Shown piece after piece: positions 1 through 9,356 of a stretch of DNA of 64,000 nt. How positions within the stretch are numbered: the first letter of the stretch is position 1; each line of letters begins with the position of its first letter. Made by a program: the position numbers and the translations under genes. Origin of the DNA: Prochloron sp. SulCav_FS08_3_32_3330 (GTDB taxonomy: Bacteria > Cyanobacteriota > Cyanobacteriia > Cyanobacteriales > DYNF01). The stretch is taken from positions 1 to 64,000 of the forward strand of contig DYNF01000004.1 of assembly GCA_020721205.1 (NCBI GenBank), given 5' to 3'. Under the pieces are notes generated by a model. It searched no databases. It had not been told where the DNA came from and worked only from the letters and a program-made list of their open reading frames with translations.

Positions 1-466
1 TTCCTTGTAATTTAACTTGATTAGGTGGATAATTAAAGCTTTTAAATCTCTGTTTAGTTTTAAATTTAGGATAACCTTTACCTTCAAAGAAATTTTTAAA
101 AGCAGTATCTAGTTTCCTTAAATTTTGTTGTAAAACTGTCGAATGAATTGACTTATACCAAGGGCGATTTTTCTTTAAAATAGGTAATTCCGATGATTGA
201 ATTTCATAAGCATTTCGTTTTTTATTACCCTTAAAAGGTTCACCTAAACTTGAATTTTTAGATATTGAACAAGTTAAAGGACAACATTCTGCTTTAGTTT
301 TTAAATCGCTGTAATTACCTAATTTCGGCTGTTTTGCCTGTTCATAACAGGTGATTCGATCTCTTAAACAAAAATTATAATGACACCGCAACATATCAAG
401 CCAATTGACCATTTTGGCTTTTTGAGAGTTATTTGGTTTTAGCTTAAATTTGTGTGCGATTATCAT
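1..466 (-). mobile_element. tnpB: IS200/IS605-family TnpB (OrfB) transposase/RNA-guided nuclease, N-terminal part only (runs off window start)
   Basis: Minus-strand open frame from ATG at 466 to the window edge: MIIAHKFKLKPNNSQKAKMVNWLDMLRCHYNFCLRDRI...WYKSIHSTVLQQNLRKLDTAFKNFFEGKGYPKFKTKQRFKSFNYPPNQVKLQG, typical TnpB N-terminus. Absent from ORF track because there is no stop inside the window. Confidence 0.88.
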
Positions 467-667
467 TGTTTTTTTGTTAAGCTAGAATTATCAATTAGTA
501 TAGCACATTCTCTCAAAAACTCTATTTAGTGGATGCCCTATCGGGCGTTTCTTGCTAGTTCGCTTACATCCCCCGTTAATTTCCGTGAGTTCTTTTTTTT
601 GTTGTGAAATTTAACGGGGGTATTTCGCTCACATTTTAAGATAAATCAAATTTTCTTGTGATCAGAT

Positions 668-796
668 CTAATCTTGATCTTTAGGCTTAGTCAAAATTAC
701 GCGCCAAAGTATAAATAATAACATAAATAAATAACCTGAGACTGTTAACCAATCTTGCCAACTCCCGGATAGATTTAAAATCGGATGGTGATTCAT
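668..796 (-). CDS. Small (42 aa) predicted single-pass membrane protein
   Basis: Hand-translated: MNHHPILNLSGSWQDWLTVSGYLFMLLFILWRVILTKPKDQD*; hydrophobic segment; co-directional with the downstream 828-1211 gene. Below the ORF-track length cutoff. Confidence 0.45.
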   Translation of the reverse strand: MNHHPILNLSGSWQDWLTVSGYLFMLLFILWRVILTKPKDQD

Positions 797-827
797 TTTT
801 GATAACATTAATTAATTAATAATAGGA

Positions 828-1211
828 TTAATTAGTACGAGATAAGGTGATAAAATTACCAAATATTCCGACAGTATGAAATTTTTGATTAAGTAATTTT
901 GTCGAATAAATAGTAAATAATAAATAATTCTGTTTTTGAGTGGCATTAGAAATATAATTTTCTAGATCTGGTCTAATACTTGATCCTGCCCAGTCTAATC
1001 CTGTTTGACAAGCACTTTCGATTAATCCGCCGATCGCTTTTTGCCATTCAGGAGTTTGATCATTAGAAGTGTTACACATTGCTTCTTTTGCTTCTTTCAC
1101 AAAACGATTAGAGGCATAATCTACATAATCTGTTTGATTGGGATTTGTGAATAACATTACCCCTGATATAATTCCGATAGGGATTAGGGAGATTATTTTT
1201 TTATCTTTCAT
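828..1211 (-). CDS. DUF4359-like small exported/membrane-anchored protein
   Basis: N-terminal hydrophobic segment; TNPNQTDYVDYASNRFVKEAKEAMC...ESACQTGLDWAGSSIRPDLENYI resembles cyanobacterial DUF4359 proteins. Confidence 0.6.
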   Translation of the reverse strand: MKDKKIISLIPIGIISGVMLFTNPNQTDYVDYASNRFVKEAKEAMCNTSNDQTPEWQKAIGGLIESACQTGLDWAGSSIRPDLENYISNATQKQNYLLFTIYSTKLLNQKFHTVGIFGNFITLSRTN

Positions 1212-1305
1212 TGAATTTATTTTGTTTAATGTTTAATATTTTATCTAAATAAAAATATCTATCAATTTTAATTTTAAAATTTTGAATTGTCAATTGTGAT
1301 TTTTT

Positions 1306-1899
1306 ATGAGTTTTCCTAAATTTATTTTAGCTTCTGCTTCCCCCGCTCGTCGTCAATTATTAGAAAGTGCCGGAATTAAGCCTATTACTGTTCATAGTAA
1401 CTTTGATGAGTCTCAAATTCAAGTGAATGATCCTCTTGAATTAGTCCAAATTTTAGCTCAGAAAAAAGCGGAAACGGTTTTACCTTTATTTACGGATAGT
1501 TTAATCTTAGGCTGTGATTCAGTTTTAGCCCTCAACGGACAAATTTATGGCAAACCCGAAAATCCGGCGGCGGCGATGGCAAGATGGCAAGAAATGAGGG
1601 GTCATGAGGGCTTTTTATATACGGGTCATGCTTTAATAGATCAATCCCAAAATCGGCAAATTGTCCGTTGTGGGATTACTAAGGTTTATTTTGCTCAGAT
1701 CAGCGATCGCATGATCACAGAATATGTGAAAAGTGGTGAGCCTTTGGCTTGTGCGGGATGTTTTGCCATTGATGGAAAAGGCGGTTTATTTGTGGAAAAA
1801 TTAGAAGGATGTCATAGCAATGTGATCGGCTTAAGTTTGCCCTTATTACGGCAAATGTTAACGGATTTAAACTATGATGTGACAGACTTTTGGCGTTAA
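1306..1899 (+). CDS. maf: Maf-family nucleoside triphosphate pyrophosphatase
   Basis: [60 protein letters not shown] motifs. Confidence 0.93.
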   Translation: MSFPKFILASASPARRQLLESAGIKPITVHSNFDESQIQVNDPLELVQILAQKKAETVLPLFTDSLILGCDSVLALNGQIYGKPENPAAAMARWQEMRGHEGFLYTGHALIDQSQNRQIVRCGITKVYFAQISDRMITEYVKSGEPLACAGCFAIDGKGGLFVEKLEGCHSNVIGLSLPLLRQMLTDLNYDVTDFWR

Positions 1900-2004
1900 G
1901 TAGTTTGGCATAATTAAACGTATATTTTATATTTATTATGTTATAGTAAGGCATTTTAGTTTAAATTTAAAACATTAACAAAAAATAAAATAGGAAAAAA
2001 TCGA

Positions 2005-2361
2005 ATGACAGCCAGTGAAAAATTTAAAGAAAAAATCAAACAAGGAAATCTGAAAGAGGCACTCATTTCTGTAATGAGTGAAGCAGTGGAGTTAAAAATT
2101 ACCACTTGGGTATCTACGGAAGATGAAAATTCCTCATCAAAGCCTAATCCGGGTCATTATATCCGCACTCGGATGAACATTTTAGATGGGGATATTGAAA
2201 ATGAAATAGGCGCTCAATTTATTAACAAAAAGTCCTATAGTGAACTTCAACAGTTTCATCTTGAACAGGTAAAGCAAGGACATCAAATAGTACACACTAA
2301 TCTTGAAAATATCCATAAAATGTTTGCACTGTTATCTGATAGTCTGTCTCAGTTATCCTAA
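2005..2361 (+). CDS. Unknown-function protein, paralogous to the N-terminal domain of the next ORF (ELKITTWV motif)
   Basis: Shares GNLKEA..., AVELKITTWV, PGHYIRTRMNILDGDIENEIGAQF with the N-terminus of 2505-5390. Confidence 0.7.
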   Translation: MTASEKFKEKIKQGNLKEALISVMSEAVELKITTWVSTEDENSSSKPNPGHYIRTRMNILDGDIENEIGAQFINKKSYSELQQFHLEQVKQGHQIVHTNLENIHKMFALLSDSLSQLS

Positions 2362-2504
2362 TCAGTGATAAGATCGGGCTATCGAAAAAAAATTGATCAA
2401 ATTTTTATTCTGTTTTTATTTTTTATTTTAGAATTACACTTACATAATTAAGGCGATTGAAACGGATAACGCTCAATCTATAAACTAGGGAGAACAACAA
2501 AATT

Positions 2505-5390
2505 ATGGTGTCAAACAAAGAACAAGAATTTAAGGAAGCTCTCAACAGTGGCAATCTTGCTGAGGCATTCTTATTGGCGATGAATAGTGCTGTGGAATTA
2601 AAAATTACCACTTGGGTAGAATCATCTCAAAGTGAGTTAAAAGAGGATTCAAAAGACACCAAACCTCATCAAGAGAAAGAAACTCCCGGACATAGCCTCA
2701 AAAGTAGGATTAATTTAATTCAAGGGGAAATTGAAAATAAAATCGGTGATCAATTCCTAACTAACTCAGAACTATCTCAAATATTACCTTTTCATTTCCA
2801 TCAAGTTTCTTTAAGTAGTCATAATTTTCGGAATAATTTACAAAGTTTACAAAAACTTTTTGGGTTATTAGCGGCGTTAAATCAACAGGATAACTCTCAA
2901 CAATTACTAGAACTTTTAAATTTAGAAAATCAATTTATTTCTGAAACTCCTTCAGAAATTCCCCTTCCACCTTTAGAGTTAGGAATAAAAACAAAAACTC
3001 CTCCGGTGGATGTGATTCCTGTGCCTGTGATTCCTAAGTCTCCGGTAGAAACAAAAGTTACTCAAGTTCCCCTTGAAATTGAACCAAAAGAGGAAAGATT
3101 AGAGGAATTTAAGTCAGAAATTAAAGCAGAAATTAAAGAACAAATTAAAGCAGAAATTAAAGAACAAATTAAGGCAGAAATTAAAGAAGAACCGGAATTA
3201 GAATTAGTTACTCCTGCCCCAGAAATGCCTGTTTCTGATTTAGATGAAGAAGATTGGGAAGAATCTAATTTTGTTCCTTCGGCTATATCTTTTGAAGAAG
3301 AAACTGTTAAGATTAGCAGTGAAATTGAGGAAAAAAATGATTATTCTCTTGATATTTTAAGTCTGGATGATTTAGAAGAATCTCCTGAAGAAGATTGGGG
3401 TGATGTGGCACTTTCTCATGATAATTTAGACTTAGATTTAGAAATAGAAGAAACAGGTTTAAATGAGGAGGATATTCCTGCTTTAAAATTAGAAGCTTCT
3501 GCTGAAGAATTAGCTGATTTTGATATTCCTGTAATTGAATTAGAGGAAGTTCCCGAGGAGGAGGATTGGGGTGATGTGGAACGTCCTCATGATATTTTAG
3601 AATTAGATTTAGAAGGAGAAGAAACTAATGTAGAAATAGGTTTAAGAAAGGCTGAACTTCCTCCTTTAAAATTAGAGTCAGAAACGGAGATTGAACAACT
3701 TGATTTAGGAGAAATTTCTGAGGAGGAAGATTGGGGTGATTTGGATATTCCGTTAGAAACTCCTCTTGATAATTTAGAGTTAGAAGAAGGTGCTGAAATA
3801 ACTTTTGATCATGATCTTTCTAGCACATTCGATTTAGAAAAAGAGGAAGAAACTCCTTTCATTGCTTTAGAGGAAACTCCGACATTTGAAGCGGAAAATT
3901 GGGATGAAACGGATCAAGTTTTAGGTTTAGAATCGGAAGATTTAGAGTTAGAAGAAACGCCTCAATTAGAGGAAGAAAATTGGGATGAAACGGATCAAGT
4001 TTTAGGTTTAGAATCAGAAAATAATTTTGATTTAGATGATTTAGATAATCTTCCTAGTTTAGATTTAGAGTTAGAAGAAACGCCTCAATTAGAGGAAGAA
4101 AATTGGGAAGAAACTGATCATAATTTAGGTTTAGAATCAGAACATAATTTTGATTTAGGTGATTTAGATAATCTTCCTAGTTTAGATTTTGAATCAGAAG
4201 AAACGCCTCAATTAGAGGAAGAAAATTGGGAAGAAACTGATCATAATTTAGGTTTAGAATCAGAAAATGATTTTGATTTAGGTTTAGAATCAGAAGATTT
4301 AGATAATCTTCCTAGTTTAGATTTAGAGTTAGAAGAAACGCCTCAATTAGAGGAAGAAAATTGGGAAGAAACTGATAATGTTTTAGGTTTAGAATCGGAA
4401 AATAATTTTGATTTAGATGATTTAGATAATCTTCCTAGTTTAGATTTAGAGTTAGAAGAAACGCCTCAATTAGAGGAAGAAAATTGGGAAGAAACTGATC
4501 ATAATTTAGGTTTAGAATCGGAAAATAATTTTGATTTAGGTGATTTAGATAATCTTCCTAGTTTAGATTTTGAATCAGAAGAAACGCCTCAATTAGAGGA
4601 AGAAAATTGGGAAGAAACTGATCATAATTTAGGTTTAGAATCGGAAAATAATTTTGATTTAGATGATTTAGATAATCTTCCTAGTTTAGATTTAGAGTTA
4701 GAAGAAACGCCTCAATTAGAGGAAGAAAATTGGGAAGAAACTGATAATGTTTTAGGTTTAGAATCGGAAAATAATTTTGATTTAGATGATTTAGATAATC
4801 TTCCTAGTTTAGATTTAGAGTTAGAAGAAACGCCTCAATTAGAGGAAGAAAATTGGGAAGAAACTGATAATGTTTTAGGTTTAGAATCGGAAAATAATTT
4901 TGATTTAGGTTTAGATGATTTAGATAATCTTCCTAATTTAGATTTAGAATCAGAACATAATTTAGAAGATTTTACAGGCTGGACTGAGGAAGAAGAAAGT
5001 ACATCTATTCCTAATTTTGATTCTCTCAATTTAGATGATAATGAAGATTGGATTGAAGAAGGTGACGAAAATCCTTTTGCAGAAATTTCTTCAGAGGGGG
5101 ATCTTACGGATTTAAACTTAAATGAAAATGACAGTTTACAGAGTAATCCTTTTGAAGAAACTTCCTTAGATGAAAATGATATTAATTCTTTAGATGATTT
5201 AGGAAATTTTGAACATTTTGACTTAGGAGAAAATGAGGAGGAATCACTTTTTGATGATATAATATCTGAAACAGAAGATAAGAATATTTCTACTTTATCC
5301 TCTGATGATTTATCTCTATTAGATGATGATTTATTTAATAGTTTAACTACTGTTAAACCTCGTCCATCTAATCCAAAAAAGTCTAATTAA
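2505..5390 (+). CDS. 961-aa highly acidic repeat protein with N-terminal ELKITTWV domain
   Basis: Full ORF; N-terminal domain homologous to 2005-2361; long Asp/Glu-rich tandem repeats ETPQLEEENWEETDHNLGLESENNFDLDDLDNLPSLD. Confidence 0.85.
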   Translation: MVSNKEQEFKEALNSGNLAEAFLLAMNSAVELKITTWVESSQSELKEDSKDTKPHQEKETPGHSLKSRINLIQGEIENKIGDQFLTNSELSQILPFHFHQVSLSSHNFRNNLQSLQKLFGLLAALNQQDNSQQLLELLNLENQFISETPSEIPLPPLELGIKTKTPPVDVIPVPVIPKSPVETKVTQVPLEIEPKEERLEEFKSEIKAEIKEQIKAEIKEQIKAEIKEEPELELVTPAPEMPVSDLDEEDWEESNFVPSAISFEEETVKISSEIEEKNDYSLDILSLDDLEESPEEDWGDVALSHDNLDLDLEIEETGLNEEDIPALKLEASAEELADFDIPVIELEEVPEEEDWGDVERPHDILELDLEGEETNVEIGLRKAELPPLKLESETEIEQLDLGEISEEEDWGDLDIPLETPLDNLELEEGAEITFDHDLSSTFDLEKEEETPFIALEETPTFEAENWDETDQVLGLESEDLELEETPQLEEENWDETDQVLGLESENNFDLDDLDNLPSLDLELEETPQLEEENWEETDHNLGLESEHNFDLGDLDNLPSLDFESEETPQLEEENWEETDHNLGLESENDFDLGLESEDLDNLPSLDLELEETPQLEEENWEETDNVLGLESENNFDLDDLDNLPSLDLELEETPQLEEENWEETDHNLGLESENNFDLGDLDNLPSLDFESEETPQLEEENWEETDHNLGLESENNFDLDDLDNLPSLDLELEETPQLEEENWEETDNVLGLESENNFDLDDLDNLPSLDLELEETPQLEEENWEETDNVLGLESENNFDLGLDDLDNLPNLDLESEHNLEDFTGWTEEEESTSIPNFDSLNLDDNEDWIEEGDENPFAEISSEGDLTDLNLNENDSLQSNPFEETSLDENDINSLDDLGNFEHFDLGENEEESLFDDIISETEDKNISTLSSDDLSLLDDDLFNSLTTVKPRPSNPKKSN
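3957..4960 (+). repeat. Eight tandem 123-bp (41-aa) coding repeats, one unit expanded to 135 bp
   Basis: acgcctcaattagaggaagaaaattggga at 3957, 4080, 4203, 4338, 4461, 4584, 4707 and 4830. Confidence 0.95.
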
Positions 5391-5403
5391 TACAGTTAAG
5401 ATG

Positions 5404-5428
5404 TAACACAAGCATCTTGCTTGTGTTA
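5404..5428. terminator. Perfect 10-bp stem hairpin between 2505-5390 and 5482-6261 (terminator or processing site)
   Basis: taacacaagc-atctt-gcttgtgtta; no strong T-run. Confidence 0.55.
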
Positions 5429-5481
5429 TGTCTTAATTTAAGCTAAAATTAATGATTAATTATTAGGGAGAATCATCATCT

Positions 5482-6261
5482 GTGAAGAAAAATCAAAGTG
5501 AATTACAAAGAAAAAACTCTTTAGAAACAAGATTAAATAGTTTTATTCAATCTTTAGGAGAAGTGTTTGTGGAGATTACCGCCTTAGAAGTAAATACAAT
5601 GGTGGTAGAAGAAATTACGGGGGATAAATTTATTCCTTGGGAAGTTTATCGAGACCTTTTTCCTATTTCTCAAGAATATTTAGAAAAACAGCCGATTTCT
5701 CCTACTTTATATCATCGTTATTTAGATTTAAGAAAACAATTAGAATTACAATATCTTCTCTTATTAACTAATCCTAATTCTGAACTTTTTGATGAACAAA
5801 ATACGATAGATGGAGTTTATAATAATTCGATTTTAACTAATAATAATTTAGAATTAAATAGCGATAATACATATTTACCAAATCCGATTGATTCTAAAAG
5901 TAATCGGGAACAAATGAAGGTTCAAAAATTGTTAAATTGTAGTTCTTTTTTGCGAATATTAAGAAAGATTGCGGAAATAAAATCAACTTTAGAACTTCGC
6001 AATCGTTTTTTATTAACTCAATCTAATAATTCATCGGATCTTTATCTTAATACAATTTATGCTCAAACTGTGGTTCAATTAGATGGAGATGTGGTTAATC
6101 GTTTTAATCAGGAAGTTTTAGTCCATCCTAATCGAGATTTATTAATTAAATTACATCAAGAAAATGTGAATGCTGGACAACAACAATGGAAAGGTTTGTT
6201 AAGTTTTATGATTGAAATTATCCAAGGATTATTAATCAAGGGAAAGGATTTAATTAAATAA
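5482..6261 (+). CDS. Hypothetical protein (GTG start)
   Basis: ORF, co-directional with the repeat protein, preceded by agggagaatc RBS-like sequence. Confidence 0.65.
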   Translation: MKKNQSELQRKNSLETRLNSFIQSLGEVFVEITALEVNTMVVEEITGDKFIPWEVYRDLFPISQEYLEKQPISPTLYHRYLDLRKQLELQYLLLLTNPNSELFDEQNTIDGVYNNSILTNNNLELNSDNTYLPNPIDSKSNREQMKVQKLLNCSSFLRILRKIAEIKSTLELRNRFLLTQSNNSSDLYLNTIYAQTVVQLDGDVVNRFNQEVLVHPNRDLLIKLHQENVNAGQQQWKGLLSFMIEIIQGLLIKGKDLIK

Positions 6262-6302
6262 ATAATTAATTATTATTTATTTATAGGCAAGATGCCTGTA
6301 CC

Positions 6303-6415
6303 ACAAATAACTAATAACCAATAACCAATAACCAATAACCAATAACTAATAACTAATAACTAATAACTAATAACAAATAACAAATAACAAATAACCAATA
6401 ACTAATAACCAATGA
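6303..6415. repeat. Heptamer short tandem repeat array (AATAACC/AATAACT/AATAACA)
   Basis: Direct reading: continuous 7-bp period. Confidence 0.95.
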
Positions 6416-7128
6416 CTAAACCTCTTTTATTAGATTCTTGTTTTGAAATTATTGAAGATAAAATTGATCCGAAAACTTCAATTATTCAGGGAATTTCTTT
6501 TCATCTCAATCAAAAAACTTTAATCCAAATTTTAACAGCAAAACAGCAAAATATTTCTTTAAAAATCTCAGCTTCTATTTTAAATCAAATTAGATATTAT
6601 TGTTTAATTGATCAAGATCAATTATTTAATCTTCAATCTAATCTGAATTTTATTACTTATTTTGACTCAATTAATAATCAGAAACCTTTACTCAAAACTA
6701 CCCTAGGTTTAGAAGGAAATATTGTTAATCAAATTTGCGATCGCTGTTTAGAAAATGGGGATTTATTATTAAATATTACCCTTGCCCATTATTGGTTAAT
6801 TGAACAAATTTTAAAGGAAATAAAATTTCAATTTAAACCAGCTAAAGTTAAAAAATGGTTTAATATTATAGCGTGGATTATTGCCGTAATTATTGTTATA
6901 ATAAGTGTTATATTTAACCTTCCACATTTTCAAAATAATGTCTTATTATGGATCGCTCCTATCGTTGTTTGTTTTCTCTTACAATGGGGGATTCAAAAAA
7001 TATTATGGTTAAATATTCATTTAATTCGTCGTTGGCTATTAAAACAGACACTTTATGGACTTTTTTCCCGTCAACAAAAACAACAAAACCAAACTTTAAA
7101 TATATTAAGTGATTTAGGGTTATCATAA
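6412..7128 (+). CDS. Hypothetical membrane protein
   Basis: ORF; C-terminal half has two hydrophobic segments (WFNIIAWIIAVIIVIISVIFNL, VLLWIAPIVVCFLLQWGI). Confidence 0.65.
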   Translation: MTKPLLLDSCFEIIEDKIDPKTSIIQGISFHLNQKTLIQILTAKQQNISLKISASILNQIRYYCLIDQDQLFNLQSNLNFITYFDSINNQKPLLKTTLGLEGNIVNQICDRCLENGDLLLNITLAHYWLIEQILKEIKFQFKPAKVKKWFNIIAWIIAVIIVIISVIFNLPHFQNNVLLWIAPIVVCFLLQWGIQKILWLNIHLIRRWLLKQTLYGLFSRQQKQQNQTLNILSDLGLS

Positions 7129-7278
7129 ATGTAGATTGGCTTGTAAAGTTTCAACCATCGGCGGATCAATATTGATTAGTGGGTTTTGATAACGGGATTT
7201 AGTATAAATAATAGTTAATCTGTCTTTTTTATAGTAAGATTAAAGTAAACAAAATTATTTTGATGAAGTAGGTTATCT

Positions 7279-7503
7279 ATGATTAAAAATATTAATTTAT
7301 CCCAAGATATTCACACTAGATTATTTGCTATTTCTCGACAAGTTGGACGTAAAGAAGATGACTTAATCGAAGAAGCAATTATTACTTATTTAGAAGATTT
7401 TGAAGATATTAAAGATGCTCAAGAGCGTTTATTTAACCCTCCTGATCGTTATTTGACTTTAGAAGAAGTGGAAGAAGAACTTGGTTTGGCAAATAATTTG
7501 TGA
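7279..7503 (+). CDS. CopG/RHH-type antitoxin
   Basis: SQDIHTRLFAISRQVGRKEDDLIEEAIITYLEDFEDIKDAQERLF... typical RHH antitoxin. Confidence 0.8.
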   Translation: MIKNINLSQDIHTRLFAISRQVGRKEDDLIEEAIITYLEDFEDIKDAQERLFNPPDRYLTLEEVEEELGLANNL

Positions 7504-7570
7504 GTTACTAGATAACAAGATGATTATTTTAGTAATTAAAATTGGTCATCGCAAGTCCGTTTATGATTAA
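7502..7570 (+). pseudogene. C-terminal remnant of a RelE/ParE-family toxin
   Basis: Frame reads ELLDNKMIILVIKIGHRKSVYD*, the canonical RelE C-terminus (..VIKIGHRxxVYD); no upstream toxin body. Confidence 0.75.
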
Positions 7571-7602
7571 ATGTTTCAAAAATTATCAAAATAAAAAACA
7601 AA

Positions 7603-8967
7603 ATGACATTAAAACAAGGCGATTTAATCGAAATAGAAATTACTGGTTTAAGTAATAATGGTGACGGGATCGGACGTTATGAGGGACAAGTAATCTTTGT
7701 CCCTGATACCGTTACAGGGGATCTTATCTTGACTCGTGTGGCACAAATTAAAGCTAAATACGCTCAGGGTAGCCTCGAGGAAATTCTTACCCATTCTCCC
7801 TACCGTATTCGTCCAAAATGTATTGTGGCAGACAAATGTGGCGGTTGTCAATGGCTACATATTCAAGACGAATATCAACATCAAGCTAAACAAGAGCAAG
7901 TGATTGAAACTTTAAGACGTATAGGAGGCTTTTCTGATGCTACTATAGCTCCTATTTTAAGCTCAGAATCATCTTTGGGCTATCGCAATAAAGTTACTTA
8001 TCCTTTTGGCATCTCGAAAATGGGTAATCTTCAAGCTGGATATTATCGCAAAAATACTCATCAATTAATAAATTTAAACCAATGTCCTGTCCAAGATCAA
8101 CATTTTAATCATATTTTAAAAGCAATAAAAGCTGATATTTCTAAACAAGAATGGACAATTTATAATGAAAAAACTGGTGAAGGGAGTTTAAGACATCTTT
8201 CTTTAAGAATTGGTAAACGGACAGAAGAAATGTTATTAACATTGATTAGTAATGATCGTAACTTAAAAGGGATCCAAAAACAGGCTCAACAATGGTTAGA
8301 TCGTTATCATAATTTAGTGGGAGTTTGTATTAATTATAATACTAAACCTAATAATATTATATTTGGGGAAGAAACTTTCTGTATTAAAGGTCAAGATTAT
8401 CTGGAAGAAACCTTCGCAGGGTTAAGATTTCAACTTAAAGCTGATACTTTCTTTCAAGTTAATACGGAAGTAGCAGAAGCTTTATTAAATGTAATTATTG
8501 AGCGTTTAAACTTAACAGGGGAAGAAGTTTTATTAGATGCTTATTCCGGCATTGGGACTTTTACTTTACCCCTTGCTAAAAAGGTAAAAAAAGCGATGGG
8601 AATTGAATCTTATTCCCCTTCTATTGTCATGGCTAATATTAACGCAAAACTTAATAATATTGATAATATTACTTTTGAAATAGGCAAAGTTGAAACTATT
8701 TTACCTCAATTAGATTTTACTCCTGATATTGTCTTATTAGATCCTCCCCGAAAAGGTTGCGATCGCCAAGTAATCGAAACTCTACTTAAACTTAAACCGT
8801 CTCGTATCGTTTATATTAGCTGTAATCCAGCCACTTTAGCCCGGGATCTTCAATTACTTTGCGAAACCCAAGAATATCAATTAACCTATATTCAACCTGC
8901 GGATATGTTTCCTCAAACTCCTCATGTGGAAACTGTTGCTTTCCTCGAATTTTCAAAACCTAGTTAA
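7603..8967 (+). CDS. rlmD: 23S rRNA (uracil-5-)-methyltransferase, RumA/RlmD family
   Basis: TRAM-like N-terminus, CGGCQWLHIQDEYQ, DAYSGIGTFTLPLAKK, LLDPPRKGCDRQVIETL, YISCNPATLARD. Confidence 0.93.
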   Translation: MTLKQGDLIEIEITGLSNNGDGIGRYEGQVIFVPDTVTGDLILTRVAQIKAKYAQGSLEEILTHSPYRIRPKCIVADKCGGCQWLHIQDEYQHQAKQEQVIETLRRIGGFSDATIAPILSSESSLGYRNKVTYPFGISKMGNLQAGYYRKNTHQLINLNQCPVQDQHFNHILKAIKADISKQEWTIYNEKTGEGSLRHLSLRIGKRTEEMLLTLISNDRNLKGIQKQAQQWLDRYHNLVGVCINYNTKPNNIIFGEETFCIKGQDYLEETFAGLRFQLKADTFFQVNTEVAEALLNVIIERLNLTGEEVLLDAYSGIGTFTLPLAKKVKKAMGIESYSPSIVMANINAKLNNIDNITFEIGKVETILPQLDFTPDIVLLDPPRKGCDRQVIETLLKLKPSRIVYISCNPATLARDLQLLCETQEYQLTYIQPADMFPQTPHVETVAFLEFSKPS

Positions 8968-9356
8968 ACAATTAAAATGTTGTTTAACTAGGTTTGGATT
9001 TTTGTTAATCTAAACCCCAAGAGGGAAGGGGTAAAAGCGTCACTATAAGGGAGGATAGGGATTTATTAAAAAAGTGTTAAGAGACCCTTGCCGAAATAGG
9101 AAAAAATAGATTATAATGGAATTGTTGATCAAGATCACAATGATAGCTGTCGGCTATCAGCTATTAGAGATCAGCTTTAGTAAACTACTTCAATATTGAT
9201 AGTTTGCATCAAAAATTATCAATATTTAAGTAGGGAAATTGCTGTCAAAAAAATCTTGATTTTCAAAAGCACAAAACATTTTAATTTTTCCTTTGATTTA
9301 AGGAATTTTCTTATGTTCCATCTTCAAAATTTCAGAAAAAAATAGAGGTATAGCCT

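Noticed and set aside
1715-1954. Antisense ORF over maf
   Set aside because: Opposite strand of a clear coding gene; no recognisable domain.
4835-5029. Antisense Ser/Lys-rich ORF
   Set aside because: Mirror of the acidic repeat array; composition is a by-product of GAA/TTA/GAT codons.
6303-6415. Possible CRISPR array from short repeats
   Set aside because: 7-bp periodicity with no spacers; a short tandem repeat, as are 37341-37578 and the 79-bp and 123-bp repeats. No cas genes seen.
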